Source of the DNA: Levilactobacillus bambusae | Lineage (GTDB): Bacteria > Bacillota > Bacilli > Lactobacillales > Lactobacillaceae | Assembly (NCBI RefSeq): GCF_003124125.1 | Contig: NZ_QCXQ01000001.1 | Span: 62,001-126,000 of the forward strand | Direction of reading: 5' to 3' | DNA: 64,000 bases | The notes under the pieces: model-generated | Database searches by the model: none | Seen by the model: only the letters and a program-made list of their open reading frames with translations | What the model was told of the DNA's origin: nothing | Made by a program: the position numbers and the translations under genes | Part shown: piece after piece, positions 45,091-54,238 of the stretch | Numbering within the stretch: the stretch's first letter is position 1 | How the letters are laid out: every line of letters begins with the position of its first letter

Positions 45091-45342
45091 ATGGCAGAAG
45101 ATCCAGAAATGATGAAACTACTCGATCGAATCAATGAATTAGCTCACAAGGCTAAGGAAGTTGAATTAACTGAATTAGAAAAAGTCGAACAAAAGGACCT
45201 GCGGGAACAGTATTTAGAAAAATTTCGGGAGGGCTTTAGAAGTCAACTCGAAATGACCCAGGTGTTTGACAAGGATGGCAAAGAAGTTACGCCAGATAAA
45301 GTTAAAAAGATCCAACGCAAACGTGGATTACGAGATGACTAA
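45091..45342 (+). CDS. ynzC: DUF896 family protein (YnzC)
   Basis: Small cytosolic helical hairpin protein, 83 aa: LLDRINELAHKAKEVELTELEKVEQKDLREQYL is the DUF896 core, followed by a basic tail. In Bacillus it is part of the SOS-induced yneA-yneB-ynzC operon beside lexA; here it stands alone. ATG 45091 after GAGGGGGA; the frame open to 45010 overlaps the promoter -10 and is rejected. Molecular function unknown. Confidence 0.92.
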   Translation: MAEDPEMMKLLDRINELAHKAKEVELTELEKVEQKDLREQYLEKFREGFRSQLEMTQVFDKDGKEVTPDKVKKIQRKRGLRDD

Positions 45343-45353
45343 GCTAAATAACG

Positions 45354-45388
45354 GGGCAATCTAGCGGGAAACCTAGGATTGCTCTTTT
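45354..45388 (+). terminator. Terminator of ynzC
   Basis: GGGCAATC / GATTGCTC stem followed by TTTTATTTT. Confidence 0.7.
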
Positions 45389-45448
45389 ATTTTGCGGAGA
45401 AGTTGTGTAAAATCAATGATTGTAATGAAAAGATGAGGAGGGATGGCT

Positions 45449-45685
45449 ATGTCAACCGGTATTTGGATTTTGATTGTCGTTCTGGCAGCAATTCTGGGAG
45501 CCGTAGGTGGCTTTTTTGGTGCTCGTAAATACCTTGAAAACTACCTAAAGGATAATCCGCCAATTAACGAAGATCAGTTGCGGGCAATGATGCTTCAGAT
45601 GGGGCAAAAACCTTCACAACGTAAGTTGAACCAAATGATGAACGCGATGAAGTCACAATCATCAACGACATCAAAGAAAAAATAA
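45449..45685 (+). CDS. yneF: YneF family membrane protein (UPF0154)
   Basis: 78 aa: one N-terminal membrane helix ([24 protein letters not shown]), then the conserved [22 protein letters not shown] block and a basic Ser-rich tail. Conserved Firmicutes protein of unknown function that sits near lexA/ynzC in many genomes. ATG 45449 is 8 nt past GGAGGG; ATG 45443 overlaps it. Confidence 0.92.
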   Translation: MSTGIWILIVVLAAILGAVGGFFGARKYLENYLKDNPPINEDQLRAMMLQMGQKPSQRKLNQMMNAMKSQSSTTSKKK

Positions 45686-45711
45686 ACTGATCGATTCGTT
45701 TTGATCAGTTG

Positions 45712-45758
45712 GCGTTTAACAGGATCTGATTAAATTCGGATTTTGCTAAACGCTTTTT
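45712..45758 (+). terminator. Terminator of yneF
   Basis: GCGTTTA / TAAACGC stem with inner TC.GA pairs, then TTTTT. Confidence 0.65.
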
Positions 45759-45777
45759 ATTTGATTAATCGGGAAAT

Positions 45778-45803
45778 AAAAACCCCATCCTAAAAGGTTG
45801 GGG
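45778..45803 (-). terminator. Terminator of plsC
   Basis: On the minus strand CCCCAACC-TTTTA-GGATGGGG followed by T-run (one mismatch). Confidence 0.85.
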
Positions 45804-45809
45804 TAGAGA

Positions 45810-46448
45810 CTAATCGATTGTTCGATGTTTTTGACCGGTCACATCAACGTAGTGCCAGTCTGGATCAATTTCTTTATCAAGGGCATCGAAACTTTCTTGC
45901 ATTTGATCTTCAATCAGTTTCTGGTTTTCGTCCGTTAACTTCAACTTCCGGTCAACGTAAATGGGGTCACCGTAAGATACGGTGATTCGCTTGCGTGAAA
46001 ATAGTCGCATAAAGGTTAAAGGACCTTGATAGACGGCCGGAACCAGTGGCACGCCGGCAAGTTTGGCAATGACGATGGCGCCTCCCTTTAGCTCGGCTGA
46101 GTGGCGACTGCCAGAGGGAAAGATAATGAGGGAGTCATCCCCCTTTTTTAAAATTTTGACGGGGACCTTAATTGCTGAAGGTCCCGGATTTTGACGGTCG
46201 ACCGGAAAGGCGTGGACGTGGACCAGAATCCAGCGAAGAATCGGATTCTTAAACAGTTCTTCCTTCGCCATGAAGGCAAATTTGCGCTTGGTCCCTAAAG
46301 CAAACAAAACGGGATCGAACCAAGTCCGGTGGGGTGCAACCAGAATATAGGGTTGATTTGGTAAACGATCCTGATGATCATAATGGATGTTTCCATTTAT
46401 CAGGATAAGTAATGCGCGGATAAGAACACGCAAAAACGAATACAGCAT
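45810..46448 (-). CDS. plsC: 1-acyl-sn-glycerol-3-phosphate acyltransferase
   Basis: Acylates lysophosphatidate to phosphatidate, the precursor used by CdsA (54.2 kb). 212 aa. Membrane-associated N-terminus, HX4D motif APHRTWFDP near residue 39, then AFPVDRQNPG, FPSGSRH (FPEGTRS-type motif) and VPAVYQGP. ATG 46448 after GAGAGGAG. The FPEGTRS variant is FPSGSRH, as in several lactobacilli. Confidence 0.93.
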   Translation of the reverse strand: MLYSFLRVLIRALLILINGNIHYDHQDRLPNQPYILVAPHRTWFDPVLFALGTKRKFAFMAKEELFKNPILRWILVHVHAFPVDRQNPGPSAIKVPVKILKKGDDSLIIFPSGSRHSAELKGGAIVIAKLAGVPLVPAVYQGPLTFMRLFSRKRITVSYGDPIYVDRKLKLTDENQKLIEDQMQESFDALDKEIDPDWHYVDVTGQKHRTID

Positions 46449-46481
46449 AGGGGTAACTCCTCTCGAATTTATACTAAAAAT

Positions 46482-46510
46482 AGTATGGCGAACTTGTTCG
46501 TTAGTTTCAA
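46482..46510 (-). promoter_or_regulatory. Promoter of plsC with an embedded palindrome
   Basis: On the minus strand TTGAAA, 17-bp spacer, CATACT. The spacer contains a perfect 12-bp palindrome CGAACTTGTTCG (46489-46500); ATACTA-AAAA-TAGTAT (46471-46486) overlaps the -10. Confidence 0.65.
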
Positions 46511-46539
46511 GTTAAATTACAAGATTAGGGGGAACTAAG

Positions 46540-47298
46540 GTGACAAAACCAGTGTTAAAGTCGGGCGAACGAATTGATCAGCTTTACAGTCAATCCGTTC
46601 AGATAATCCAGAGTCCCGACGTTTTTTCGTTTTCGCTAGACGCCGTCTTACTGGCAGATTTTGCAAAACTTCCAGTGCGAAACCGTAGTTTGACCGTCGA
46701 TTTATGTGCGGGAAACGGTGCGGTTGGTTTATTCATGAGTCATAAAACGCACGGGAAAATCGTGGAGGTCGAAATTCAACCCCGGCTGGCCGATATGGCT
46801 AAGCGAAGTGTCGAACTAAACCAACTTTCCGATCAAATTTCGGTCTATCCGCAAGATTTAGCTACCGTTTTTAACCACCTGAAAAAGGATAGTGCCGACG
46901 TTGTGACTTGTAACCCACCTTATTTTGAAAATTTGCCGGCAAGTAAGAAAAATGATAATCCATACTTGACCATTGCTCGGCACGAAGTTAAAACAACGCT
47001 CAAAACCGTGGTAGACGTGACGAGTCAGTTGTTAAAAATGAACGGGAAAGCTTATTTTGTTCACCGCCCAGATCGATTGTTAGACTTACTCGCATTGATG
47101 CAGAGTCACCGGTTGGCGCCGAAACGTCTTCGATTTGTTTACCCAAAGGCAAATAAAGAGGCGAATATGGTGTTAGTTGAAGCGATTAAGGATGGTCAGC
47201 CCGACGGTTTGAGGGTAATGCCGCCAATGACTGTATACGACGAACAGGGAGAATATCTTCCAGAAGTGGGGGCGATTCTATTTGGCGACAAACACTAG
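46540..47298 (+). CDS. tRNA1(Val) (adenine37-N6)-methyltransferase-like protein
   Basis: Class I SAM methyltransferase of the YabB/TrmN6 family. 252 aa. SAM motif VDLCAGNGAVGLF near residue 53 and the N6-adenine catalytic motif CNPPYF near 126. GTG 46540 is 7 nt past AGGGGGA. In Bacillus the homologue yabB is followed by the GIY-YIG gene yazA, exactly as here with 17-nt overlap. The target (tRNA) is inferred from the family. Confidence 0.9.
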   Translation: MTKPVLKSGERIDQLYSQSVQIIQSPDVFSFSLDAVLLADFAKLPVRNRSLTVDLCAGNGAVGLFMSHKTHGKIVEVEIQPRLADMAKRSVELNQLSDQISVYPQDLATVFNHLKKDSADVVTCNPPYFENLPASKKNDNPYLTIARHEVKTTLKTVVDVTSQLLKMNGKAYFVHRPDRLLDLLALMQSHRLAPKRLRFVYPKANKEANMVLVEAIKDGQPDGLRVMPPMTVYDEQGEYLPEVGAILFGDKH

Positions 47299-47557
47299 CT
47301 ACTATTTTTACGTTCTACTCTGTCAGGATGGAAGTTTTTACGGCGGTTTTACAACGGACGTTTCAAACCGCTTTGAATCCCATAAGAGCGGACACGGCGC
47401 AAAGTATACCAAAACGCATCATCCCATACGAATTCTTTATCAGGAACGATTTGAATCTAAACATGATGCGCTAAGTGCCGAATGGCATTTTAAACATCAG
47501 TCACGACCGGCAAAAGAAAAGTTTTTACGCTTACATCACGTTGATTTCTCACTTTAG
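47282..47557 (+). CDS. GIY-YIG nuclease superfamily protein (YazA/UPF0213)
   Basis: 91 aa, single GIY-YIG domain: YYFYVLLCQDGSFYGGFTTDV (YVL..YGG form), Arg in NRFESHKSGHGAKYT, and HALSAEWHFK-type SAEWHFKHQSR. Likely a nuclease-fold protein; biological function unknown. TTG 47282 overlaps the methyltransferase by 17 nt with a G-rich site about 10 nt upstream, so coupled translation. Confidence 0.9.
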   Translation: MATNTSYYFYVLLCQDGSFYGGFTTDVSNRFESHKSGHGAKYTKTHHPIRILYQERFESKHDALSAEWHFKHQSRPAKEKFLRLHHVDFSL

Positions 47558-47560
47558 GGA

Positions 47561-47589
47561 TTGGCTGAACCCTGGAAAACACCTATAAT
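47561..47589 (+). promoter_or_regulatory. Promoter of the D-2-hydroxyacid dehydrogenase gene
   Basis: TTGGCT, 17-bp spacer, perfect TATAAT. Confidence 0.8.
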
Positions 47590-47620
47590 AGAGTTATCTT
47601 AATGTTTGGAGGAATGACAC

Positions 47621-48625
47621 GTGAAAATTATTGCCTACGGAATTCGTGATGACGAACTCCCATACGTTAAAGACTGGGAAGAAAAGAACCCGGATGTTGA
47701 TGTAAAAGTAGTTCAAGAATTACTGGATGACTCAACGGTTGATCTTGCCAAGGGGTACGATGGCGCGGTCGTTTACCAACAGAAGCCCTATACGGCATCG
47801 GTAATTGATAAGTTAGCCGCTGATGGCGTAAAATACATGTCCCTACGGAATGTTGGGGTAGATAATATTGATATTGATGCAATTAAACGGAATGGGATCA
47901 CCGTTACCAATGTACCCGCTTATTCACCGGAAGCAATCGCTGAATTTACGGTTACCCAACTCATGCGGTTGCTACGGCGAAGTCGAACGTTTGATCGTAA
48001 ACAGACGGAGGGGAACCTCACATGGGCACCGGACATTGCCCTGGAACTTAACCAGTTAACGGTTGGGGTCTATGCAACCGGGCGGATTGGCCGGGCAGCA
48101 ATTAAAATTTACCAGGGCTTCGGGGCTAAGGTTATTGCCTACGACGTCTACCGGAATCCTGAATTAGAAAAGCAGGGCATCTACGTGGATTCTGCGGATG
48201 ACTTATTTAAGCAGTCGGATGTTTTATCCCTGCACGCACCTGCAACGCCCGAAACCGACCATATGATTAATAAATCGACCCTGAATGAAATGAAGGACGG
48301 GGTTTATATTCTTAATCCAGCGCGGGGGGCACTAGTTGATACGGATGCTTTGATCCACGCTTTAGATTCAGGTAAGGTTGGGGGCGCAGCGCTTGATACT
48401 TACGAAGATGAAGTCGGGATCTTTAACAAAGATTGGGGCAGCTTTGACGCCATTCCCGATGGCCGATTGAAGAATTTGATGGAGCGTGAAAACGTTCTAG
48501 TTAGTCCTCACATCGCCTTTTACACGGAAACCGCGGTGAAAAACATGGTGGTCTTCTCGTTTGATGATAATAAATCTTTAATTGAGACGGGAACTGCCCA
48601 AAATATTGTAGAATTTGAGTCATAA
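47621..48625 (+). CDS. D-2-hydroxyacid dehydrogenase (D-lactate dehydrogenase type)
   Basis: NAD-dependent reduction of a 2-keto acid, pyruvate to D-lactate if it is LdhD. 334 aa, with strong similarity to Lactobacillus D-LDH. Catalytic Arg235 (NPARGAL), Glu264 (TYEDEVG) and His297 (SPHIAF) are intact. The dinucleotide loop is A152-T-G-R-I-G in place of the usual G-T-G-R-I-G. GTG 47621 follows GGAGGAA. Own promoter and terminator. Because of the altered loop I do not call it ldhD outright; it may be a paralogue. Confidence 0.9.
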   Translation: MKIIAYGIRDDELPYVKDWEEKNPDVDVKVVQELLDDSTVDLAKGYDGAVVYQQKPYTASVIDKLAADGVKYMSLRNVGVDNIDIDAIKRNGITVTNVPAYSPEAIAEFTVTQLMRLLRRSRTFDRKQTEGNLTWAPDIALELNQLTVGVYATGRIGRAAIKIYQGFGAKVIAYDVYRNPELEKQGIYVDSADDLFKQSDVLSLHAPATPETDHMINKSTLNEMKDGVYILNPARGALVDTDALIHALDSGKVGGAALDTYEDEVGIFNKDWGSFDAIPDGRLKNLMERENVLVSPHIAFYTETAVKNMVVFSFDDNKSLIETGTAQNIVEFES

Positions 48626-48626
48626 T

Positions 48627-48663
48627 AAAAAAGTCCATCAACTAATTGTTGATGGACTTTTTT
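48627..48663. terminator. Bidirectional terminator D-LDH / HAD gene
   Basis: 15-bp stem AAAAAGTCCATCAAC / GTTGATGGACTTTTT between convergent genes. Confidence 0.93.
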
Positions 48664-49393
48664 ATGCGGGTTCTTCCGTATTAGAACTGGCTAATGCCAG
48701 CAAGAGGTTGAACAAATCCTGATCGTCTGCAACGGTTTGATCCGGAATTAGAGAACTGTCTAACTCTTCGAATTGGCGATGGTTAAACCAACATGATCGC
48801 CATCCGGCCCGTTTGGCACCTAAAATATCGGCGGAATAGCAATCACCGACGTAGGCCATTTCACTTGCTCGTAAGCCAAGTCGGCGGTTCATCATCGTAA
48901 AAATTTCTGGGTTGGGCTTACCGATCCCCGCTTCTTCACTGGTCAGAACGTTTTCTCGTTTGAACCAGCGTGGCAGGTCTAACTGCATGATCTTTTTTAA
49001 CTGGTGCTCTGTGCGGCCATTCGTAATAATTCCGAGTTCAAACTGGTGGCTTAATTCATCAAAGGCCGTCCGAAACCCAGGAAAAAGAGTAATTTCTTCT
49101 AAGTTGGCACAGTAGTAAACTTGAAAATCCAGGGCTTCGGCCATGGTAACGGGGGGGACGGCTTGCTTTTGGAGCATGAGGTTAACCCGGTTTTGGGCCA
49201 TTTCATCCCGCGTCCAACGCCCCTGATCGACTTTCGCATAGGCTGCGGCACTGCTCTGCCGGTAAACGTTAAAGGCCTGCATTGCGTCAAGGGTTGGCAT
49301 AAGGTCCGGGAAGGTTTCCGTAAGTGCAGATTTAAATGGGTAGAATTGATCGTATAACGTGTCATCGAGATCAAAAACGACCGCTTTTATCAT
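48662..49393 (-). CDS. HAD-superfamily phosphatase
   Basis: 243 aa. HAD motifs: FDLDDTLYD (nucleophile Asp9), IITNGRTEHQ (motif II Thr), GKPNPEIF (motif III Lys) and YVGDCYSADILGA (motif IV). The cap-domain length and the FPG.. region resemble YjjG/pyrimidine 5'-nucleotidase-type members. Substrate unknown. ATG 49393 after GAGGAGG. Convergent with the dehydrogenase gene. Confidence 0.9.
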   Translation of the reverse strand: MIKAVVFDLDDTLYDQFYPFKSALTETFPDLMPTLDAMQAFNVYRQSSAAAYAKVDQGRWTRDEMAQNRVNLMLQKQAVPPVTMAEALDFQVYYCANLEEITLFPGFRTAFDELSHQFELGIITNGRTEHQLKKIMQLDLPRWFKRENVLTSEEAGIGKPNPEIFTMMNRRLGLRASEMAYVGDCYSADILGAKRAGWRSCWFNHRQFEELDSSLIPDQTVADDQDLFNLLLALASSNTEEPA

Positions 49394-49475
49394 AGTATTG
49401 GTGACCTCCTCAATCTTGGTCAGTATTGTAACATATTTGTAATATTTTGCAAACCGTCTAACGATTGAAAACTAG

Positions 49476-49504
49476 TTGCTTTTTGATGGGGGATTAGATA
49501 TACT
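49476..49504 (+). promoter_or_regulatory. Promoter of rpsB
   Basis: TTGCTT, 17-bp spacer, TATACT; start about 49511, 110-nt leader. Confidence 0.82.
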
Positions 49505-49510
49505 AATTGT

Positions 49511-49620
49511 CGGTGCGATGCATCAATTCACACTCCACGTAATACTTTAAGCGGTGCTCGAGAGAGTTCTTAAGGTAATGGATCGTGGGGGAGGAAAAAA
49601 CTATTTGGAGGCAAATTTTT
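49511..49620 (+). promoter_or_regulatory. Structured rpsB leader, candidate S2 autoregulation
   Basis: Long-range pairing CCACG (about 49540) with CGTGG (about 49585) would close a branched fold containing TTAAG/CTTAA and a GATGCATC palindrome. rpsB leaders bind S2 in other bacteria; here it is inferred. Confidence 0.35.
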
Positions 49621-50400
49621 ATGGCTGTTATTACAATGAAACAACTGCTTGAAGCCGGTGTCCACTTTGGTCACCAAACTCGTCGTTGGAACCCTAAGAT
49701 GAAGGAATACATCTTTACGGAACGTAATGGAATCTACATCATCGACTTACAAAAGACGGTGAAGATGATTGAAGTTGCTTACAACTACATGAAGGACGAA
49801 TCCTCAAAGGGTGCCGTTGTTCTGTTCGTTGGTACTAAGAAGCAAGCTCAAGATACGATTCAAGAAGAAGCTATTCGGGCAGGCCAATACTACGTTAACC
49901 ACCGTTGGTTAGGTGGAACTTTAACTAACTGGTCAACCATCCAAAAGCGGATTGCTCGTTTGAAGAGCTTGAAGAAGATGGCTACTGATGGGACTTTTGA
50001 CATCTTACCAAAGAAGGAAGTTTCTTTATTAAAGAAGCAGACTGATAAGTTGGAACGTTTCTTAGGCGGTATCGAAGATATGCCAAAGATTCCTGACGTT
50101 ATGTTTGTGGTTGACTCACGCAAGGAAGCAATTGCTGTGAACGAAGCCCAAAAGTTAAACATTCCGATCGTTGCGATGGTTGATACTAACGCTGATCCAG
50201 ACGATGTTGACTACGTCATTCCTTCTAACGACGATGCTATTCGTGCCGTTCGTTTGATCACTTCTAAGATGGCTGACGCTATTATTGAAGGCCGTCAAGG
50301 TGAAGATGACGTTGACTTTGCTGCTGAAGGTGCCAAGAAGGCAGCTGATGGCAAGTCAATGGAAGAAATCGTTGATGCTGTAGAAGGCAAGAACGAATAA
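49621..50400 (+). CDS. rpsB: Ribosomal protein S2
   Basis: 30S protein binding last in assembly, joining head and body. 259 aa. Starts [19 protein letters not shown], has [21 protein letters not shown], and [18 protein letters not shown]; acidic C-terminal tail. ATG 49621 follows GGAGG at about 10 nt; a TTG at 49585 is within the leader. Begins the conserved rpsB-tsf-pyrH-frr cluster. Codon use is strongly biased. Confidence 0.98.
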   Translation: MAVITMKQLLEAGVHFGHQTRRWNPKMKEYIFTERNGIYIIDLQKTVKMIEVAYNYMKDESSKGAVVLFVGTKKQAQDTIQEEAIRAGQYYVNHRWLGGTLTNWSTIQKRIARLKSLKKMATDGTFDILPKKEVSLLKKQTDKLERFLGGIEDMPKIPDVMFVVDSRKEAIAVNEAQKLNIPIVAMVDTNADPDDVDYVIPSNDDAIRAVRLITSKMADAIIEGRQGEDDVDFAAEGAKKAADGKSMEEIVDAVEGKNE

Positions 50401-50471
50401 CACTCACGATTTGCAATTAGTATCTGACTAATTATCCAAATATTAATTAGTGCTGGGCTGGCTCAATTTTT

Positions 50472-50507
50472 AGGACCAATTTTGGCCTGGGAATTGGGTC
50501 AGTCTTT
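50472..50507 (+). terminator. Weak hairpin between rpsB and tsf
   Basis: GGACC-AATT / AATTG-GGTC hairpin with TCTTTTATT tail; probably a partial terminator that lowers tsf relative to rpsB. Confidence 0.45.
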
Positions 50508-50545
50508 TATTGTGATGAACTATTTTTAAAGGGAGGCCATTATTC

Positions 50546-51436
50546 ATGGCAAAGGTAACCGCACAACAAGTTAAAGAATTACGTGATAAGACACAAGTTG
50601 GTATGATGGATGCTAAGAAGGCACTCGTTGCTTCCGATGGCGACATGGCTGCCGCAATTGACTTCTTACGCGAAAAAGGTGTTATGAAGGCTCAAAAGAA
50701 GAGCGGTAACACGTCTGCTAACGGTTTAGCTGGAATTGCTGTTGATGGCAACACCGCTGCAATTGTTGAAGTTAACTCTGAAACAGATTACGTTGCAACG
50801 AACGACACCTTCCAAGCCTTAGTTAAATTAACCGCTGAAACGATTGTTAAGGGCAAGCCTGCTGATAACGAAGCTGCCTTAGCTTTAACAACGTCAAACG
50901 GTGATACTTTAGGCGAAGAAATCATCAAGACCACTCAGATTACGAGTGAAAACGTCCAACTACGTCGTTTCCAACTCGTTGAAAAAAGCGACAGTGAAGT
51001 CTTTGGCGCATACTTACACCAAGGCGGATTAATCGCTTCGTTAGTTGTTCTTGATGGGGCCGATGAGGCTACCGCTAAGGATGTAGCTATGCACGTGGCT
51101 GCTATCAACCCAGAATTTCTGAACAAGGAAGCCATTCCAGAAGACCGGTTAGATCACGAACGCGAAGTTATTACCCAGGAATCCTTGAACGAAGGAAAGC
51201 CTGAAAACATCGTGAAGAAGATGGTGGAAGGCCGTTTGCACAAGTACCTTTCACAAGTGACGTTAGCGGATCAAGCCTTCGTTAAAGACGAAGACCAATC
51301 TGTGTCACAATACGTTGCTTCTAAGGGCGGTAAGTTGGTTAGCTTCATCCGTTACCAAGTCGGTGAAGGAATTGAAGTTGAAGAAAGCAACTTAGCTGAC
51401 GAAGTTCAAAAACAAATTAACGACGCTAAAAACTAA
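50546..51436 (+). CDS. tsf: Elongation factor Ts
   Basis: Nucleotide exchange factor for EF-Tu. 296 aa. N-terminal UBA-like helix [27 protein letters not shown], the core TDFVA-type motif [14 protein letters not shown] near 75 and the dimerisation domain with [10 protein letters not shown] at the C-terminus. ATG 50546 after GGGAGG. Follows rpsB in the universal order. Confidence 0.98.
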   Translation: MAKVTAQQVKELRDKTQVGMMDAKKALVASDGDMAAAIDFLREKGVMKAQKKSGNTSANGLAGIAVDGNTAAIVEVNSETDYVATNDTFQALVKLTAETIVKGKPADNEAALALTTSNGDTLGEEIIKTTQITSENVQLRRFQLVEKSDSEVFGAYLHQGGLIASLVVLDGADEATAKDVAMHVAAINPEFLNKEAIPEDRLDHEREVITQESLNEGKPENIVKKMVEGRLHKYLSQVTLADQAFVKDEDQSVSQYVASKGGKLVSFIRYQVGEGIEVEESNLADEVQKQINDAKN

Positions 51437-51448
51437 GGTTTATGCCGT

Positions 51449-51491
51449 AAAAAGAGCTAGGTCCCGATTCATTGGGCCCTAGCTCTTTTTC
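51449..51491 (+). terminator. Terminator of rpsB-tsf
   Basis: AAAAAGAGCTAGG.CCC / GGG.CCTAGCTCTTTTT stem with T-run. Confidence 0.93.
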
Positions 51492-51515
51492 TTGGTGAAG
51501 TCGGGTTAAAACCTG

Positions 51516-51542
51516 TTGTCGTGCCGTAATCTATGATAAAAT
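51516..51542 (+). promoter_or_regulatory. Promoter of pyrH-frr
   Basis: TTGTCG, 15-bp spacer, TGA-extended TAAAAT. Confidence 0.55.
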
Positions 51543-51579
51543 TATCACCAGTACGGACACAAACATAGGAGGATGCTAA

Positions 51580-52302
<723 letters not shown>

Positions 52303-52304
52303 AG

Positions 52305-52865
52305 TTGGCTGATAATGATGTATTAGGAACGGCAAAGGATAAAATGCAAAAGGCCGAGGCAGCCCTAGAACGTGAATTAGGAACGATTCGGGCTGGCCGG
52401 GCTAATGCCAGTTTATTAAATAATGTTACCGTTGATTACTACGGGGCACCCACGCCGTTAAATCAAATTGCGGCCATTACTATTCCTGAAGCCCGGGTTT
52501 TACTGGTCAAGCCCTATGATAAATCTGCGTTGAATGATATTGAACATGGGATTTATGCAGCCAACGTCGGTTTAACACCGGCGAATGACGGTGAAGAAAT
52601 TCGGCTAGTGGTACCAGCCTTAACTGAGGAGCGGCGGCAAGAAATTGCCAAGCAGGTGAAGGCAACGGCTGAACAGGGTAAGGTTGCGGTCCGGAACGTT
52701 CGGCGTGATGCAATGGATACGTTAAAACGGGGACATAAAGATGGCGACTATACGGATGATGAATGGCATAAATTAGAGGATCAGGTTCAAAAAGAAACTG
52801 ATACTGCAATTAAAGCTGTCGAACAGATTGCAAGCGACAAAGAAAAGGAAATTCTCGAAGGTTAA
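52305..52865 (+). CDS. frr: Ribosome recycling factor
   Basis: tRNA-mimic that splits post-termination ribosomes with EF-G. 186 aa. LGTIRAGRANASLL, VDYYGAPTPLNQIA and the C-terminal RNVRRDAMDTLKR / EKETDTAIKAVEQI helix are standard. TTG 52305, with AGGGGGA 8 nt upstream and inside the pyrH 3' end, so coupled. Confidence 0.97.
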   Translation: MADNDVLGTAKDKMQKAEAALERELGTIRAGRANASLLNNVTVDYYGAPTPLNQIAAITIPEARVLLVKPYDKSALNDIEHGIYAANVGLTPANDGEEIRLVVPALTEERRQEIAKQVKATAEQGKVAVRNVRRDAMDTLKRGHKDGDYTDDEWHKLEDQVQKETDTAIKAVEQIASDKEKEILEG

Positions 52866-52886
52866 TTTCGAAGGGAGCGGTTAAGC

Positions 52887-53303
52887 ATGGCTGATCAAAA
52901 TAATGATGAAAACGTTGAAATTCAACCGGGGTCTGATGAATTTGCTAAGATGGTGTTTCGGTTAAACGGTCCAATTACAGACGAAAATCAATCGTTGTTT
53001 AACTATAACGGGGGCCAGTTACAAGAAATCCAGGAGGGGGTCTATGCTGAACCCGCCTTTGTCAACGGTGATTTAAATATGTTTTTTGTTATTGCCCAGT
53101 TAATCGGTGAAGACTGGATTATTTCGTTTTCACAGGCGACCATTGAGGATGAAAATCAAATTACTGATTTGTCCGATCCTATTCCAACCGGACAAGGACT
53201 GAATATGGTGGGAAGTATTAGCGGTGATGATGCCAATCAGATTCTGCAATACTTCCAAACCTTGATTGATACGAACCACGGTGAATGGCGGATGCTAGCT
53301 TAA
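52887..53303 (+). CDS. Unknown acidic protein between frr and uppS
   Basis: 138 aa, soluble, strongly acidic, with few basic residues (ENVEIQPGSDEFAKM at the start, then beta-rich segments MVFRLNGPITDENQSLFNYNG, WIISFSQATIEDEN). ATG 52887 after GAAGGGAG and 21 nt from the frr stop, hence in the pyrH-frr operon, and followed by a terminator. No recognised family. Its position in a highly conserved core cluster is unusual. Confidence 0.75.
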   Translation: MADQNNDENVEIQPGSDEFAKMVFRLNGPITDENQSLFNYNGGQLQEIQEGVYAEPAFVNGDLNMFFVIAQLIGEDWIISFSQATIEDENQITDLSDPIPTGQGLNMVGSISGDDANQILQYFQTLIDTNHGEWRMLA

Positions 53304-53341
53304 TCTTTCATTAAATTTTTCAAAACCTGAGATTAGACTCT

Positions 53342-53369
53342 GAGCGGGTAGTTTCCCGCTCTTTTTTTT
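53342..53369 (+). terminator. Terminator of pyrH-frr-unknown
   Basis: GAGCGGG-TAGTTT-CCCGCTC followed by eight T. Confidence 0.93.
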
Positions 53370-53410
53370 GTTATCATATTAGGTTGGAGACACTAACTTG
53401 GAGGTGCGAT

Positions 53411-54202
53411 TTGTTTTCTTTTTTAAGTAAAAATCAACCTGAAACAGATTCTCAGACAATTTCGTTAGATCCGGATAACATTCCGGCCCATATTGCAATC
53501 ATTATGGATGGTAATGGACGGTGGGCAAAGTCCCGTCACATGCCAAGAATTGCCGGACATAAGCAGGGGATGGAGACCGTTAAAACGGTGACGATGGCTG
53601 CTAGTCAGATGGGGGTCAAAGTCTTGACGTTGTATGCCTTTTCAACGGAAAACTGGAAACGGCCAACGGATGAAGTGAACTACCTGATGAAATTACCTAC
53701 CGACTTTTTTAGTGCGTTTGTGCCGGACCTAGTTAAAAATAACGTTCGGGTTCGGGTGATGGGGTACACTGATCAGTTACCTGAAAAGACCCAGCAGGCG
53801 GTACAAGGAGCGATTGAAGATACTAAAGACTGTACCGGGATGGTTTTGAACTTTGCGTTAAACTACGGTGGTCGAGCAGAGATTGTGACGGGCGTCAAGA
53901 GGCTGGCTCAGCAGGTGTCGGATGGTCAGTTAGATCCCACGGCAATTGACGATGAAATGATCTCTAACGTTTTAATGACCGCTAGTTTAGGGCAATACCG
54001 GGATCCTGATCTCCTTATTCGAACAAGTGGCGAAGAACGTATTTCTAATTTCTTACTTTGGCAAATTGCCTATAGCGAATTTGTTTTTGTGAAGGAACAC
54101 TGGCCGGATTTCAACGGGGATTCACTTGCGAAGGCCGTCCAAACCTACCAGCAACGGCACCGACGCTTTGGTGGGCTTGAGCCAGATGAAAACCAAAAAT
54201 AA
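53411..54202 (+). CDS. uppS: Undecaprenyl diphosphate synthase
   Basis: cis-prenyltransferase making the C55 carrier lipid for cell wall and teichoic acids. 263 aa. P-loop-like AIIMDGNGRWAK near residue 30, GHKQGMETVK, LYAFSTENWKR, and the RTSGEERISNFLLWQIAYSE motif near 203. TTG 53411 is about 6 nt past GGAGG and gives MFSFL..; upstream codons to 53384 lack support. cdsA follows after 36 nt. Confidence 0.96.
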   Translation: MFSFLSKNQPETDSQTISLDPDNIPAHIAIIMDGNGRWAKSRHMPRIAGHKQGMETVKTVTMAASQMGVKVLTLYAFSTENWKRPTDEVNYLMKLPTDFFSAFVPDLVKNNVRVRVMGYTDQLPEKTQQAVQGAIEDTKDCTGMVLNFALNYGGRAEIVTGVKRLAQQVSDGQLDPTAIDDEMISNVLMTASLGQYRDPDLLIRTSGEERISNFLLWQIAYSEFVFVKEHWPDFNGDSLAKAVQTYQQRHRRFGGLEPDENQK

Positions 54203-54238
54203 TCGTTTAGAAATAAACGTTAAGGAGAATGTTTAACG

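Noticed and set aside
46489-46500. CGAACTTGTTCG as a LexA box before plsC
   Set aside because: The half-sites are separated by 2 bp, while LexA boxes need 4.
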